Below, piece by piece: positions 57,072 to 64,000 of a stretch of 64,000 nucleotides of DNA. This DNA comes from Corynebacterium tuberculostearicum (GTDB taxonomy: Bacteria > Actinomycetota > Actinomycetes > Mycobacteriales > Mycobacteriaceae). Made by a program: the position numbers and the translations under genes. The number at the start of each line of letters is the position of its first letter. The first letter of the stretch is position 1. Below the pieces are notes generated by a model, which searched no databases, was not told where the DNA came from, and saw only the letters and a program-made list of their open reading frames with translations. The stretch is from positions 744,001 to 808,000 of the forward strand of contig NZ_JACBZL010000001.1 of NCBI RefSeq assembly GCF_013408445.1, given 5' to 3'.

Positions 57072-57794
57072 ATGCTCATTATCCTCCCTCCTTCAGAAAC
57101 TAAGGCTCATGGCGGTACGGGACAGCCCCTTGACTTTGAGCGGCTATCCTTCCCAGAACTGCACGATACCCGGCGCGAAATTGCCGCTGAGCTGCAGTCT
57201 CTTCCGGTAGACGAGGCCATGGAAGTATTGAAGCTTTCGGAAAAGCTGCGCGGTGAGGCCGAATCCAACCAGGGGCTTTTCACCACCCCCACCATGCCAG
57301 CCGTGTTGCGCTATACCGGCGTGCTTTTTGATGCCTTGGATGCCCCTTCCCTGCCCACGTGGGATCGCCTTGCTATTGGCGATGCCCTCTTTGGCGTCCT
57401 CCGCGCCAGCGACCCCATTCCGCATTACCGGCTTTCGGGTGGCTCGAAGCTTGGCGGCCGCACCATGAAGTCGCGCTGGGGCAAGCAGATTACGCAGGCG
57501 CTCGAGGGAGTGGACGAGCTTATTGTCGATCTGCGCTCGGGCACTTACCAGCAGCTCGGCCGGGTAAAGGATGCGGTAACGGTACGGGTGGAAAGCCTGC
57601 AGGACGATGGTTCGCGCAAGGTGGTCAGCCACTTCAATAAGCACTTCAAGGGCCTGTTAGCCCGCGAGTTAGCGCTCTCGCCTGCCGACGCCTATAGCGC
57701 CGCCGACGTTGCCGCCATCGCGCGCGCCGCGGGTATGACCGTTGAGGAGCCGGGGCCTGGGTCGAGTGAGCTTACGCTCGTCGTCAAGCGCTGA
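57072..57794 (+). CDS. yaaA: YaaA-family peroxide stress protein
   Basis: 240 aa from ATG 57072 (MLIILPPSETKAHGG), a family hallmark. TACCCT (57060-57065) is 6 nt before the ATG, so it is probably leaderless. Other marks: VLRYTGVLFDALDAPSLP and the C-terminal SHFNKHFKGLLAR with the helix-hairpin-helix region. In E. coli YaaA lowers free iron under peroxide stress; the same role here is inferred. It converges with the GalT-like gene 16 bp away. Confidence 0.92.
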   Translation: MLIILPPSETKAHGGTGQPLDFERLSFPELHDTRREIAAELQSLPVDEAMEVLKLSEKLRGEAESNQGLFTTPTMPAVLRYTGVLFDALDAPSLPTWDRLAIGDALFGVLRASDPIPHYRLSGGSKLGGRTMKSRWGKQITQALEGVDELIVDLRSGTYQQLGRVKDAVTVRVESLQDDGSRKVVSHFNKHFKGLLARELALSPADAYSAADVAAIARAAGMTVEEPGPGSSELTLVVKR

Positions 57795-57810
57795 GCCCAA
57801 CGCTGCCCGC

Positions 57811-59124
57811 TTAGCGCAGCTGCGGGTTATACAGCAGGCTATTGCGCTGTACCGAACATTCGGTAGCCACGCGGACCGAGCGGGCAACATGTCCGGACTC
57901 GCGCAAGGAATAAAGCTGGCTAACTACCCTATCACGCAGATCCCAGGGCGAGATGGTGTTGAGATAAATCTTGGTGCCGCCTTCGAATCCGGCAAGGGTA
58001 GAAATGCGGAGCTTGATGAGAATGCGCCATGGCTGAGCGACGTCGACATCGGCAGGCTTGTGGTGCCACTCCTCATTGCAGGGAACCTCGCGGCCGACAG
58101 CAGCGTGGGCAGCATGGACGAGGTCGCTCATGGCGCGGATTTCTTCTTCCGACTGCCGCCACGGCTCGCAGGTCGCGGACTTGGAGTAGACCTCCAAGGT
58201 GGGATAGCGGTGCCCAAAGCCGGCGAAGAGGACGGCATGGTCGTTTTCCGCAATGATGAGGTTGCGGCTAGCGGCATAGTCCACCGCCCACTCGTTGTAC
58301 ATATTCATATTGCTGCGCAGCATCTGTACCTCCCGGTGGGAGGCCATGCCGCGGTCATCGATGGCAACGAGTTGCTTGTGCAGGTGCTCAAAGGAGGCGC
58401 CGGCTGGCTGCAGCCAATTTTGGAAGGCCACCACATAGGGTGCGTAGCGGTTGCGTTCGTAGAGGTCGCGCATGGCGTCAATAGTCAGCTGCATAAAGAG
58501 CAGGTGCTCTTCGGCGCTGAGGGTGCCGGAAGATACCACTTGGGAATCATCCTGTGCACCGCGCTCAAAATGGCGGCCCGCCACGATGACGTCGTGGCCA
58601 CCTGCGAAAAAGCCCGCCGCCTGTTCTATAAGTTCCTCGTCGCTTGCCTCGGGCAGGTGCGCTGCCTTTCGCTTCGTGCGCACGATATTGAGCACATGTT
58701 CACGGCCGGCAGGATCTGCAAGGTAGTTGTCCATGCGTTGGCGGGTCTCAGCATCCATGTCGAAGCCGTAGTTGGCGTGCCAATAGTCAAAGGAGACGAT
58801 TTCAAACAGATTTGGAATGCGGCGAAAGGCCGGGACGGTGTGGCCGTATTCGCTCAAGGGCAATCCACGCACAATCCCGCCGGACGGCAGGATGCGGGCC
58901 TTTTCCGGCGGGGTATCAGTCATGCGCCCTGAACAAAAGGCGCAGCGGTGGGTGAAGTCTTCTTCCTGCAGTGGCTGCGGGTTAGCCACTGGCGTGGACA
59001 GCGGGCGGTTGCCGCGGCCCGGCACGGTCCACACTTCGGTCCCGGAGAACGGGTTGACCTGCTTGACCGTGCCATCCCGCATGGTCTGGATAGGTTCTAT
59101 GCGGGCAAAAAGTGCATCACTCAT
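57811..59124 (-). CDS. GalT-like HIT-superfamily protein (DUF4921)
   Basis: 437 aa from ATG 59124 (MSDALFARIEPIQ). A Cys pair CAFCSG occurs near residue 65 and a catalytic motif GASFEHLHKQL near 245, which fits the GalT pattern GAS-x2-HxHxQ. The N-terminal QVNPFSGTEVWTVPGRGNRP resembles GalT. Nucleotidyl transfer or hydrolysis is likely, but no other galactose gene is near and the substrate is unknown. Corynebacteria carry this as DUF4921. Confidence 0.8.
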   Translation of the reverse strand: MSDALFARIEPIQTMRDGTVKQVNPFSGTEVWTVPGRGNRPLSTPVANPQPLQEEDFTHRCAFCSGRMTDTPPEKARILPSGGIVRGLPLSEYGHTVPAFRRIPNLFEIVSFDYWHANYGFDMDAETRQRMDNYLADPAGREHVLNIVRTKRKAAHLPEASDEELIEQAAGFFAGGHDVIVAGRHFERGAQDDSQVVSSGTLSAEEHLLFMQLTIDAMRDLYERNRYAPYVVAFQNWLQPAGASFEHLHKQLVAIDDRGMASHREVQMLRSNMNMYNEWAVDYAASRNLIIAENDHAVLFAGFGHRYPTLEVYSKSATCEPWRQSEEEIRAMSDLVHAAHAAVGREVPCNEEWHHKPADVDVAQPWRILIKLRISTLAGFEGGTKIYLNTISPWDLRDRVVSQLYSLRESGHVARSVRVATECSVQRNSLLYNPQLR

Positions 59125-59151
59125 GCCCACCAGCGTAGTTAGTTCTGGGAG

Positions 59152-59904
59152 TTATTTGGCGACGGACCGACGGCGGGACACTGCGCACGCACCGCCGACG
59201 CAGACTGCCAGCGTGACGCCCAGAATCAAAGCAGACACACCGCGGGAATGGTCCAAGGGGCCCAAATCGCTACCCAGGACCAAGGTCTGCATATTGGCGA
59301 AGGGCAGGCAGCTCAACAACGCTTCTGCCCACGAAGCGTCAAATGCCATAAGCGCAGTTTCAAGAACAAAGAACTCCACCACGAGGATCATCGCCGCAAA
59401 TGTGCCGCTACGCAAGAGATAAGCCAACCCCATAGCCAGCAGGCTAAAGCCGGCCCATTCCAGGTAAGCAAACACCACTCGGTTGCAATCCGGCCACTGG
59501 TGAAAGCTTGTGAAGTCAATATCGCCGCCGAGTGCCGCAATCAGCAAGGTTCCCACAGCTATACCCAGCGTGGCAGCGAGCAAGAGTGATACCAGGATGA
59601 CTAAGAATTGGCTGAGCACTATGCCAACGCGGCGGTTGGAGGAAAGATAAGACCATGCAACGGTTCCCTTTCCTAGGTCACCTCCGACCATCATCGCAGA
59701 TGCAAAGATCATCACCACCATGGCGAGGTCACTAGCTGCCAAGACATCACTGGATTGAAACTTGCCGTCCGCGGTGCCGTTGAAGTCATAGCCCCAAGCC
59801 GTAAGCACGCCGCCGGCGGTCATGCCGAGTGCCACGATGGCGAGGTAGACCCAGGTAGAGCGAAGAGAAAAGAGCTTGCGGGATTCTGAAACCACAGTAT
59901 TCAT
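59152..59904 (-). CDS. ABC-2 type transporter permease
   Basis: 250 aa with six hydrophobic segments (for example STWVYLAIVALGMTAGGVLT, VLAASDLAMVVMIFASAMMVGG and the last LILGVTLAVCVGGACAV). LGKGTVAWSYLSSNRRVGIVLSQ between helices 2 and 3 is typical for ABC-2 exporters of the lantibiotic-immunity or drug type. It is 32 bp downstream of its ATPase gene and belongs to a four-gene kinase-regulator-ATPase-permease run. Substrate unknown. Confidence 0.88.
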   Translation of the reverse strand: MNTVVSESRKLFSLRSTWVYLAIVALGMTAGGVLTAWGYDFNGTADGKFQSSDVLAASDLAMVVMIFASAMMVGGDLGKGTVAWSYLSSNRRVGIVLSQFLVILVSLLLAATLGIAVGTLLIAALGGDIDFTSFHQWPDCNRVVFAYLEWAGFSLLAMGLAYLLRSGTFAAMILVVEFFVLETALMAFDASWAEALLSCLPFANMQTLVLGSDLGPLDHSRGVSALILGVTLAVCVGGACAVSRRRSVAK

Positions 59905-59936
59905 AGAAATCTGTCCTTAAAGGTTGGGTTGTGCGT

Positions 59937-60845
59937 TTAGGCGGAGCGGTAGGCCACGTGGTCGGCGGTCGCGCCGAGGTAGGCCTCTTCTAGGGAGGGC
60001 TGTTTGCGTTCCAAGCTGGAGATAAGAATGCGGTTATCCAGGCAGATGCGGCCGATGTCGGAGCCTTCGAGGCCGCGCACGCGCAGGACTTCACCGTCAA
60101 AGGAGGTTTCCGCATCGGTGCCGTGCAATAGGCGCAGGAGTTCATCGGGCTGGTCCACAATTACCTCGAGGCTTGCGCCTCCCGTGCCATTGACAAACTC
60201 CTCCACGGTGCCCTCGCCCAGCAGCTTGCCCTTGCCGATGACCACGAGGCGGTCTGCGGTGAGCTGCATTTCCGAAAGCAGGTGGGAGGAAACCAGCACG
60301 GAGCAACCGGCCTCAGCGAATTCGCGGATGCGGGCACGCATCCAGTGCACGCCTTCGGGGTCGAGGCCGTTGACGGGTTCGTCGAGAAGCAAGTGCTTCG
60401 GCTCGCCGATAAGCGCACAAGCAAGGCCCAGGCGCTGCTTCATGCCTAGCGAATAGCCGCCCACGCGCTTAGTGGCTACCTGAGTTAGGCCGACGCGGTC
60501 CAAGGTGTCATCCACGTGGTTCATAGACACGCCCTGCAGCGCGGCCATGTAGCCCAGGTGGGCACGGGCGCTGCGGCCCGGGTGGAACCAGTTCGCATCC
60601 AGCAAGGTGCCCACCATGGTGGCGGGATTGGACAGTTCACGGAAAGGCGTGCCATCAAAAGTCGCGGTGCCGGAAGTCGGATTCTCCAGCCCCACGCACA
60701 TGCGCATGGTGGTGGATTTGCCGGAACCATTCGGTCCGAGGAAGCCGGTGACTTGACCGTCAGGAACCTCGAAGGAGAGGTCATCTACTGCTTTAAAGGA
60801 ACGGAAATTCTTGGAAAGGTGTGAAACTTTGAGCATGGTTCCCAT
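59937..60845 (-). CDS. ABC transporter ATP-binding protein
   Basis: 302 aa from ATG 60845; ATG 60836 (MLKVSHLSKNF) is the alternative. Walker A GFLGPNGSGKST, signature YSLGMKQRLGLACALIG, Walker B HLLLDEPVNGLDPEG and SSHLLSEMQ with the switch His. The C-terminal about 90 residues are a typical DrrA/CcmA-type extension. A small hairpin (GTGCCG 60847-60852 with CGGCAC 60859-60864) lies on its ribosome-site region. It pairs with the permease downstream. Confidence 0.93.
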   Translation of the reverse strand: MGTMLKVSHLSKNFRSFKAVDDLSFEVPDGQVTGFLGPNGSGKSTTMRMCVGLENPTSGTATFDGTPFRELSNPATMVGTLLDANWFHPGRSARAHLGYMAALQGVSMNHVDDTLDRVGLTQVATKRVGGYSLGMKQRLGLACALIGEPKHLLLDEPVNGLDPEGVHWMRARIREFAEAGCSVLVSSHLLSEMQLTADRLVVIGKGKLLGEGTVEEFVNGTGGASLEVIVDQPDELLRLLHGTDAETSFDGEVLRVRGLEGSDIGRICLDNRILISSLERKQPSLEEAYLGATADHVAYRSA

Positions 60846-60902
60846 CGTGCCGCCTGACCGGCACAAAGTAACCATCCTTGGGAGTGATTTAGCAGGTCAT
60901 AC

Positions 60903-61646
60903 CTAGGGATGAGACAGCAGTTCCTCCACCGAGACCACGCCATGGGTAAGGGCGTAGAGCACAGCATGCACGCGGTCGCGCGAGCCGGTTTTCGTCAAGA
61001 TATGGCGTACGTGGGTCTTGACCGTGGCCATGGAGACGAACTCGCACTCGGAGATTTCGGTATTCGAATACCCCAGTGCCATTAGCTTGAGGACGTCTAG
61101 CTCGCGTGGCGTGAGATCTTCTGCCGGAGGGGCGGTAGCTGCTGCCGCAACGGGGGTGGCATGTGAATCGGGCTGTGACGCGGACTGCCCGCTGCGCAAT
61201 TGCTGCAGCACCTGTGCGGTAATGCGCGGTGAAAGGACGGCCTCGCCAGAATGTACGGTGCGAATGGCGGCGAGGAGTTCCTCCGGTTCGACGTCTTTGA
61301 GCAGGAATCCAGAAGCCCCGGCGGAAATGGCGCCGTGGACAAAGTTCTGGTCATCGAAGGTGGTAAGCATAATGACTTGGGTATCCGGGAATTCCGGCAG
61401 CAGCCTTTCGGTGGCGGCGATGCCATTGACGCGGGCCATCTGGACATCCATGAGCACAATATCGGCAGGCTGCGCGCGGGCGAGGTCGAGGACTTCATCG
61501 CCATCGGATGCCTGCCAGGCAACGTCTAAATCCTCTTGGGAGCCAAGGAGCATGGCGAACCCGGCGCGCACGAGGGGCTGGTCATCTACTAGGCCAATGC
61601 GGATGGGAGCGGCATGCGATCTTGCTGGCTGCTCAGAGTTAGTCAT
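60903..61646 (-). CDS. NarL/FixJ-type response regulator
   Basis: 247 aa from ATG 61646, which overlaps the kinase stop by 8 bp. Receiver domain: IRIGLVDDQPLVRAGFAMLL, phospho-Asp in VLMDVQMARVNG, then VIMLTTFDD and SGFLLKD. A Ser/Ala/Pro-rich linker (about 140-170) leads to the LuxR helix-turn-helix LTPRELDVLKLMALGYSNTE, then SMATVKTHVRHILTK. It likely controls the adjacent ABC exporter. Confidence 0.95.
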   Translation of the reverse strand: MTNSEQPARSHAAPIRIGLVDDQPLVRAGFAMLLGSQEDLDVAWQASDGDEVLDLARAQPADIVLMDVQMARVNGIAATERLLPEFPDTQVIMLTTFDDQNFVHGAISAGASGFLLKDVEPEELLAAIRTVHSGEAVLSPRITAQVLQQLRSGQSASQPDSHATPVAAAATAPPAEDLTPRELDVLKLMALGYSNTEISECEFVSMATVKTHVRHILTKTGSRDRVHAVLYALTHGVVSVEELLSHP

Positions 61647-62823
61647 TGGGTACCTCCACGGTGATAAAGAAGTGTCCGTCCTCTGTGCGGGTAGCAACGC
61701 TGCCGCCATAGGCCCTAACGCGCTCGCTCATCCCGATGAGCCCGTAACCGGGCTCGTGATTGTCCGGCGTGCGTGCGGCCGGGTTATCGGCGCTCAATAC
61801 TAGGCCGCTTCCAGTAGAGCGAAAGCGCAGCACTCCCCTTTTATCGCGGGAATGCTTGAGCATATTGGTCAAAATTTCTTGCACCACGCGGTAGACGGTG
61901 AACTGATAGAGCTCGTCGCTTTCGGTCGGCAGGTCCTCCAGCCCGTGCACGGTGATATCGAAACCGCTGCGGCGGGCTTCCGAGATGAGTCCTGCGATAT
62001 CACTCGCGCCGGGCGCCTTGGTATCGGCGCGGGAATCTCCATCTCGCAGCACGGAGAGCAATCCGCGCATCTGTTTGAGGGAATCGCGGGAGGTAGAGGC
62101 GATGGTTTCTAAGGCTTCTGTGGCCGCTGCGGGATTTTTGGCGGCGGCGAACCGGGCGCCGTCGGCAAGAGCGATAACGCCCGCTAAGTTATGCGCCACA
62201 ATGTCATGCATTTCGCGGGCGATGCGGTTGCGCTCTACCGCGCCGGCCATCTCCGCACGTTCAATCAGAAGCTGCTGGTCCTCGCGCTTTTTGCGGTCAT
62301 TGGTGCCAAGCAGGAAGAAAAAGCCCATGACCGGCCACGCGATGATGACGACGGAGGCGAAGGCAGGAAGCGGGCCAACAGTGGTGTCTTCGAGGCCAAA
62401 ATCGATGCCGCTGATAATCCTCCGCCCGTATAGGTCCGCTGCGGTGGCCGCCAAGGAGCCAAAGGCAATCCACCCTATCCAGATTCGCTGTAGTCGTTTG
62501 GGTGAATGTGCTCCTATCAGAAACACGCAGTAAGCCAAAGGGAAAAAGTGAGCGTTGCCCATTGCAGCAAGCGGGGTAAAGATGCACACCGTTAGCGTGA
62601 TAGCAGTGACCCCGATGGCATATTCCCTGAGCTTGGGGTGTAGCCAGAGTGCTAGTGGAATAACGACTGTATAAAGTACGAGAACCAGCTCCTGGAAAAG
62701 CGAAGTTCTATCAATAACACCTTCTGCCGCCGGCACCGAAGCCCCCCAGAAAAACAGCGGAATGATAATTCTCCACGGTGGGCCTACCCACGCGCGAAGT
62801 GCATCGGGCCATAGCTTCTTCAT
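61639..62823 (-). CDS. Two-component sensor histidine kinase (HisKA_3)
   Basis: 394 aa. Five to six N-terminal membrane helices (about 15-165) without a large outside domain, an intramembrane-sensing layout. Dimerisation/phospho-acceptor helix EMHDIVAHNLAGVIALADGA with the His near 206. ATPase domain: VVQEILTNMLKHSRDK (N box) and EPGYGLIGMSERVRAYGG (G box). TAGCCT lies 8 nt before ATG 62823. Partner of the downstream regulator and probably of the ABC exporter as drug- or envelope-stress sensor. Confidence 0.94.
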   Translation of the reverse strand: MKKLWPDALRAWVGPPWRIIIPLFFWGASVPAAEGVIDRTSLFQELVLVLYTVVIPLALWLHPKLREYAIGVTAITLTVCIFTPLAAMGNAHFFPLAYCVFLIGAHSPKRLQRIWIGWIAFGSLAATAADLYGRRIISGIDFGLEDTTVGPLPAFASVVIIAWPVMGFFFLLGTNDRKKREDQQLLIERAEMAGAVERNRIAREMHDIVAHNLAGVIALADGARFAAAKNPAAATEALETIASTSRDSLKQMRGLLSVLRDGDSRADTKAPGASDIAGLISEARRSGFDITVHGLEDLPTESDELYQFTVYRVVQEILTNMLKHSRDKRGVLRFRSTGSGLVLSADNPAARTPDNHEPGYGLIGMSERVRAYGGSVATRTEDGHFFITVEVPND

Positions 62824-62877
62824 GGCTTTCTAGGCTAGCGCAGGCGCTAAGCTTTAGTCCTCATCCCTGGGGCTGAC

Positions 62878-62890
62878 TAGACTGGCGGGC
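62878..62890 (+). promoter_or_regulatory. Leaderless promoter, -10 TAGACT plus spacer GGCGGGC
   Basis: TAGACT (62878-62883), GGCGGGC (62884-62890), ATG 62891. Third example of this exact arrangement. Confidence 0.65.
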
Positions 62891-63712
62891 ATGCACCACG
62901 AGTTCTTTGAGGTTGATGTTTTTGCCACGGGTGCCTTTAACGGCAATGCCTTGGCGGTGATCGCGGGCGCCGACGGCCTAAGTACCGAGCAAATGCAGGC
63001 AATCGCGAACTGGACCAACTTTTCTGAGACCACCTTCTTGCTCGAGCCTCACGACGCCCGCGCGGACTACCGCGTGCGCATTTTCACCCCGTACGAGGAG
63101 TTTGATTTTGCCGGCCACCCCACCTTGGGCAGCGCTGCCGCGTGGCGGGCGCTAGGCAATAACCCGCAGACAGAGGGAACTATCGTCCAAGAATGCGGCG
63201 TGGGCTTGGTAACCGTCCGCGAAGAGGGCGAAGTCTTGTCCTTTGCTACCCCGCCGCTGCGCCGCGATGAACCGCTAAGCCCGGCGGATCTGAAGGAGGC
63301 CTGCGGTGGGCTGGGGCTAGATAGCGCGGATATTGTTGACCATGGCTGGGTGGACAATGGCCCGGGCTGGCGCCTGCTGCAATTACGCGATGCCGCGGCG
63401 GTGCGCGCGGTTGAGCCTCGATCCGAGCGCCCCAAGGTCGGCGTAGTGGGCCTTAATCCCAACGCCGCAGAGGGTGAGTCGGCCTATGAGGTTCGGGCCT
63501 TTACCACGCAATTCGAAGACCCAGTCACCGGTTCTTTCAATGGCGGCGCCGCGCAGTTTATGCGCTCGCGTAACTTGGTGCCGGCGCGTTATACCGCAAC
63601 ACAAGGCAGCCAGATAGGCCGAGCGGGCGAAGTATTTATCAACGATGACGGCACGGATATTTGGGTAGGCGGTCGCGCCCAGATTCGCGTGCGCGGAACA
63701 CTGGAGGTTTAG
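62891..63712 (+). CDS. PhzF-family isomerase
   Basis: 273 aa with the two-fold diaminopimelate-epimerase-like fold of PhzF/YddE proteins. N-terminal FEVDVFATGAFNGNALAVI, the catalytic Glu in NWTNFSETTFLL, FDFAGHPTLGSA, and FNGGAAQFM and GRAGEVFIN in the second half. The reaction of most family members is not known; it is unlikely to be phenazine synthesis because no other phz gene is present. The next gene starts immediately after its stop. Confidence 0.92.
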   Translation: MHHEFFEVDVFATGAFNGNALAVIAGADGLSTEQMQAIANWTNFSETTFLLEPHDARADYRVRIFTPYEEFDFAGHPTLGSAAAWRALGNNPQTEGTIVQECGVGLVTVREEGEVLSFATPPLRRDEPLSPADLKEACGGLGLDSADIVDHGWVDNGPGWRLLQLRDAAAVRAVEPRSERPKVGVVGLNPNAAEGESAYEVRAFTTQFEDPVTGSFNGGAAQFMRSRNLVPARYTATQGSQIGRAGEVFINDDGTDIWVGGRAQIRVRGTLEV

Positions 63713-64000
63713 ATGCAGCTACACCACGATTTTGCTCAGAAGCTCCCCCACTTGGTTCGCCCCACCGAGGGTGAGGAGCAGCCGAACCCAGAGATGGTCA
63801 TTTTGAACGAGGAACTGGCTAGTCAGTTGGGCTTTGACCCGGACTGGCTGCGCTCCTCCGAGGGCATAGATTTCCTTACCGGCCGAGCAGGCGGCCACGC
63901 TATGGCCTATTCCGGCTTCCAATTCGGTGCGTTTAACCCGCAGATGGGAGACGGCCGGGCCATGCTCTTAGGCGAGGTAGAAAAGGACGGCCGTTTGTGG
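63713..64000 (+). CDS. selO: Protein adenylyltransferase SelO (YdiU/UPF0061), N-terminal part
   Basis: The gene runs out of the window; 96 codons are visible from ATG 63713, which abuts the PhzF stop and has GGAGG at 63703-63707. The start [15 protein letters not shown] and the family block [21 protein letters not shown], then [10 protein letters not shown], identify SelO, a pseudokinase-fold enzyme that attaches AMP to proteins under redox stress. The catalytic residues lie outside the window. Confidence 0.9.
   Translation, partial: MQLHHDFAQKLPHLVRPTEGEEQPNPEMVILNEELASQLGFDPDWLRSSEGIDFLTGRAGGHAMAYSGFQFGAFNPQMGDGRAMLLGEVEKDGRLW

Overview
The window is a stretch of chromosome from a high-GC Gram-positive bacterium, almost certainly a Corynebacterium. 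Evidence: the order miaB - Rv2732c-like membrane protein - DUF349 protein - extradiol-dioxygenase-like protein - miaA - dapF - hflX, the ftsK/terC/pgsA/cinA/clgR/pspA block, the dapB-thyX-dapA-rnj block, a BioYMN transporter with a BioQ-type operator, mycothiol-type and DUF3046/DUF4439/DUF4921 proteins, a resuscitation-promoting factor, and many genes whose -10 hexamer lies about 7 nt before the start codon (leaderless transcripts). No rRNA, tRNA, CRISPR array, insertion sequence or prophage was seen. No stretch longer than 300 bases lacks a gene; the longest non-coding piece is 46965-47203.

Layout. 1-5490: sugar phosphotransferase locus (DeoR regulator tail, ptsI on the minus strand, then fruK-fruA-ptsH), closed by a terminator. 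5507-9433: HNH/DUF222 protein, uracil permease and the GTPase HflX, with a perfect inverted pair of DnaA boxes between the first two. 9518-18790: two Corynebacterium hypothetical proteins, dapF, miaA, the extradiol-dioxygenase-like protein, DUF349 and GNAT proteins, a membrane protein, miaB and recX. 18841-22426: recA (with a candidate LexA box), DUF3046 and the biotin ECF transporter bioYMN. 22507-30828: pspA, clgR, cinA/pncC, pgsA, a YciI-like protein, a TerC-type transporter behind a yybP-ykoY (manganese) riboswitch, ftsK and a TIGR03085 protein. 30899-35513: rnj, dapA, thyX and dapB. 35655-46964: a frameshifted glyoxalase-family gene, a lipoprotein, pnp, rpsO, a nucleoside hydrolase, ribF, truB, a phosphopantetheinyl transferase, a frameshifted metallophosphoesterase, a MATE transporter, a DHH phosphoesterase and rbfA. 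46965-48396: an AT-richer insert that separates rbfA from infB and holds small secreted or unknown proteins. 48397-53346: infB, ylxR, nusA and rimP. 53385-57040: a DUF4439 lipoprotein, a small Rpf, a DoxX-like protein and proS. 57072-64000: yaaA, a GalT-like protein, an ABC exporter with its histidine kinase and response regulator, a PhzF-like protein and the start of selO.

Most of this is conserved core genome. The points that stand out are: (1) a 13-mer, GCTTGCCGACGCC, present seven times in 64 kb on both strands, in coding and non-coding DNA; (2) leaderless starts of the form TANNNT-N6-8-start codon, three of them with the identical spacer GGCGGGC; (3) the riboswitch whose 3' arm can pair either with its own P1 stem or with the terC ribosome binding site; (4) the insertion that splits rbfA from infB; (5) several single-base frameshifts in otherwise recognisable genes; (6) an 11-bp inverted repeat made of two consensus DnaA boxes far from any dnaA gene. 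I found no clearly new multi-gene system.
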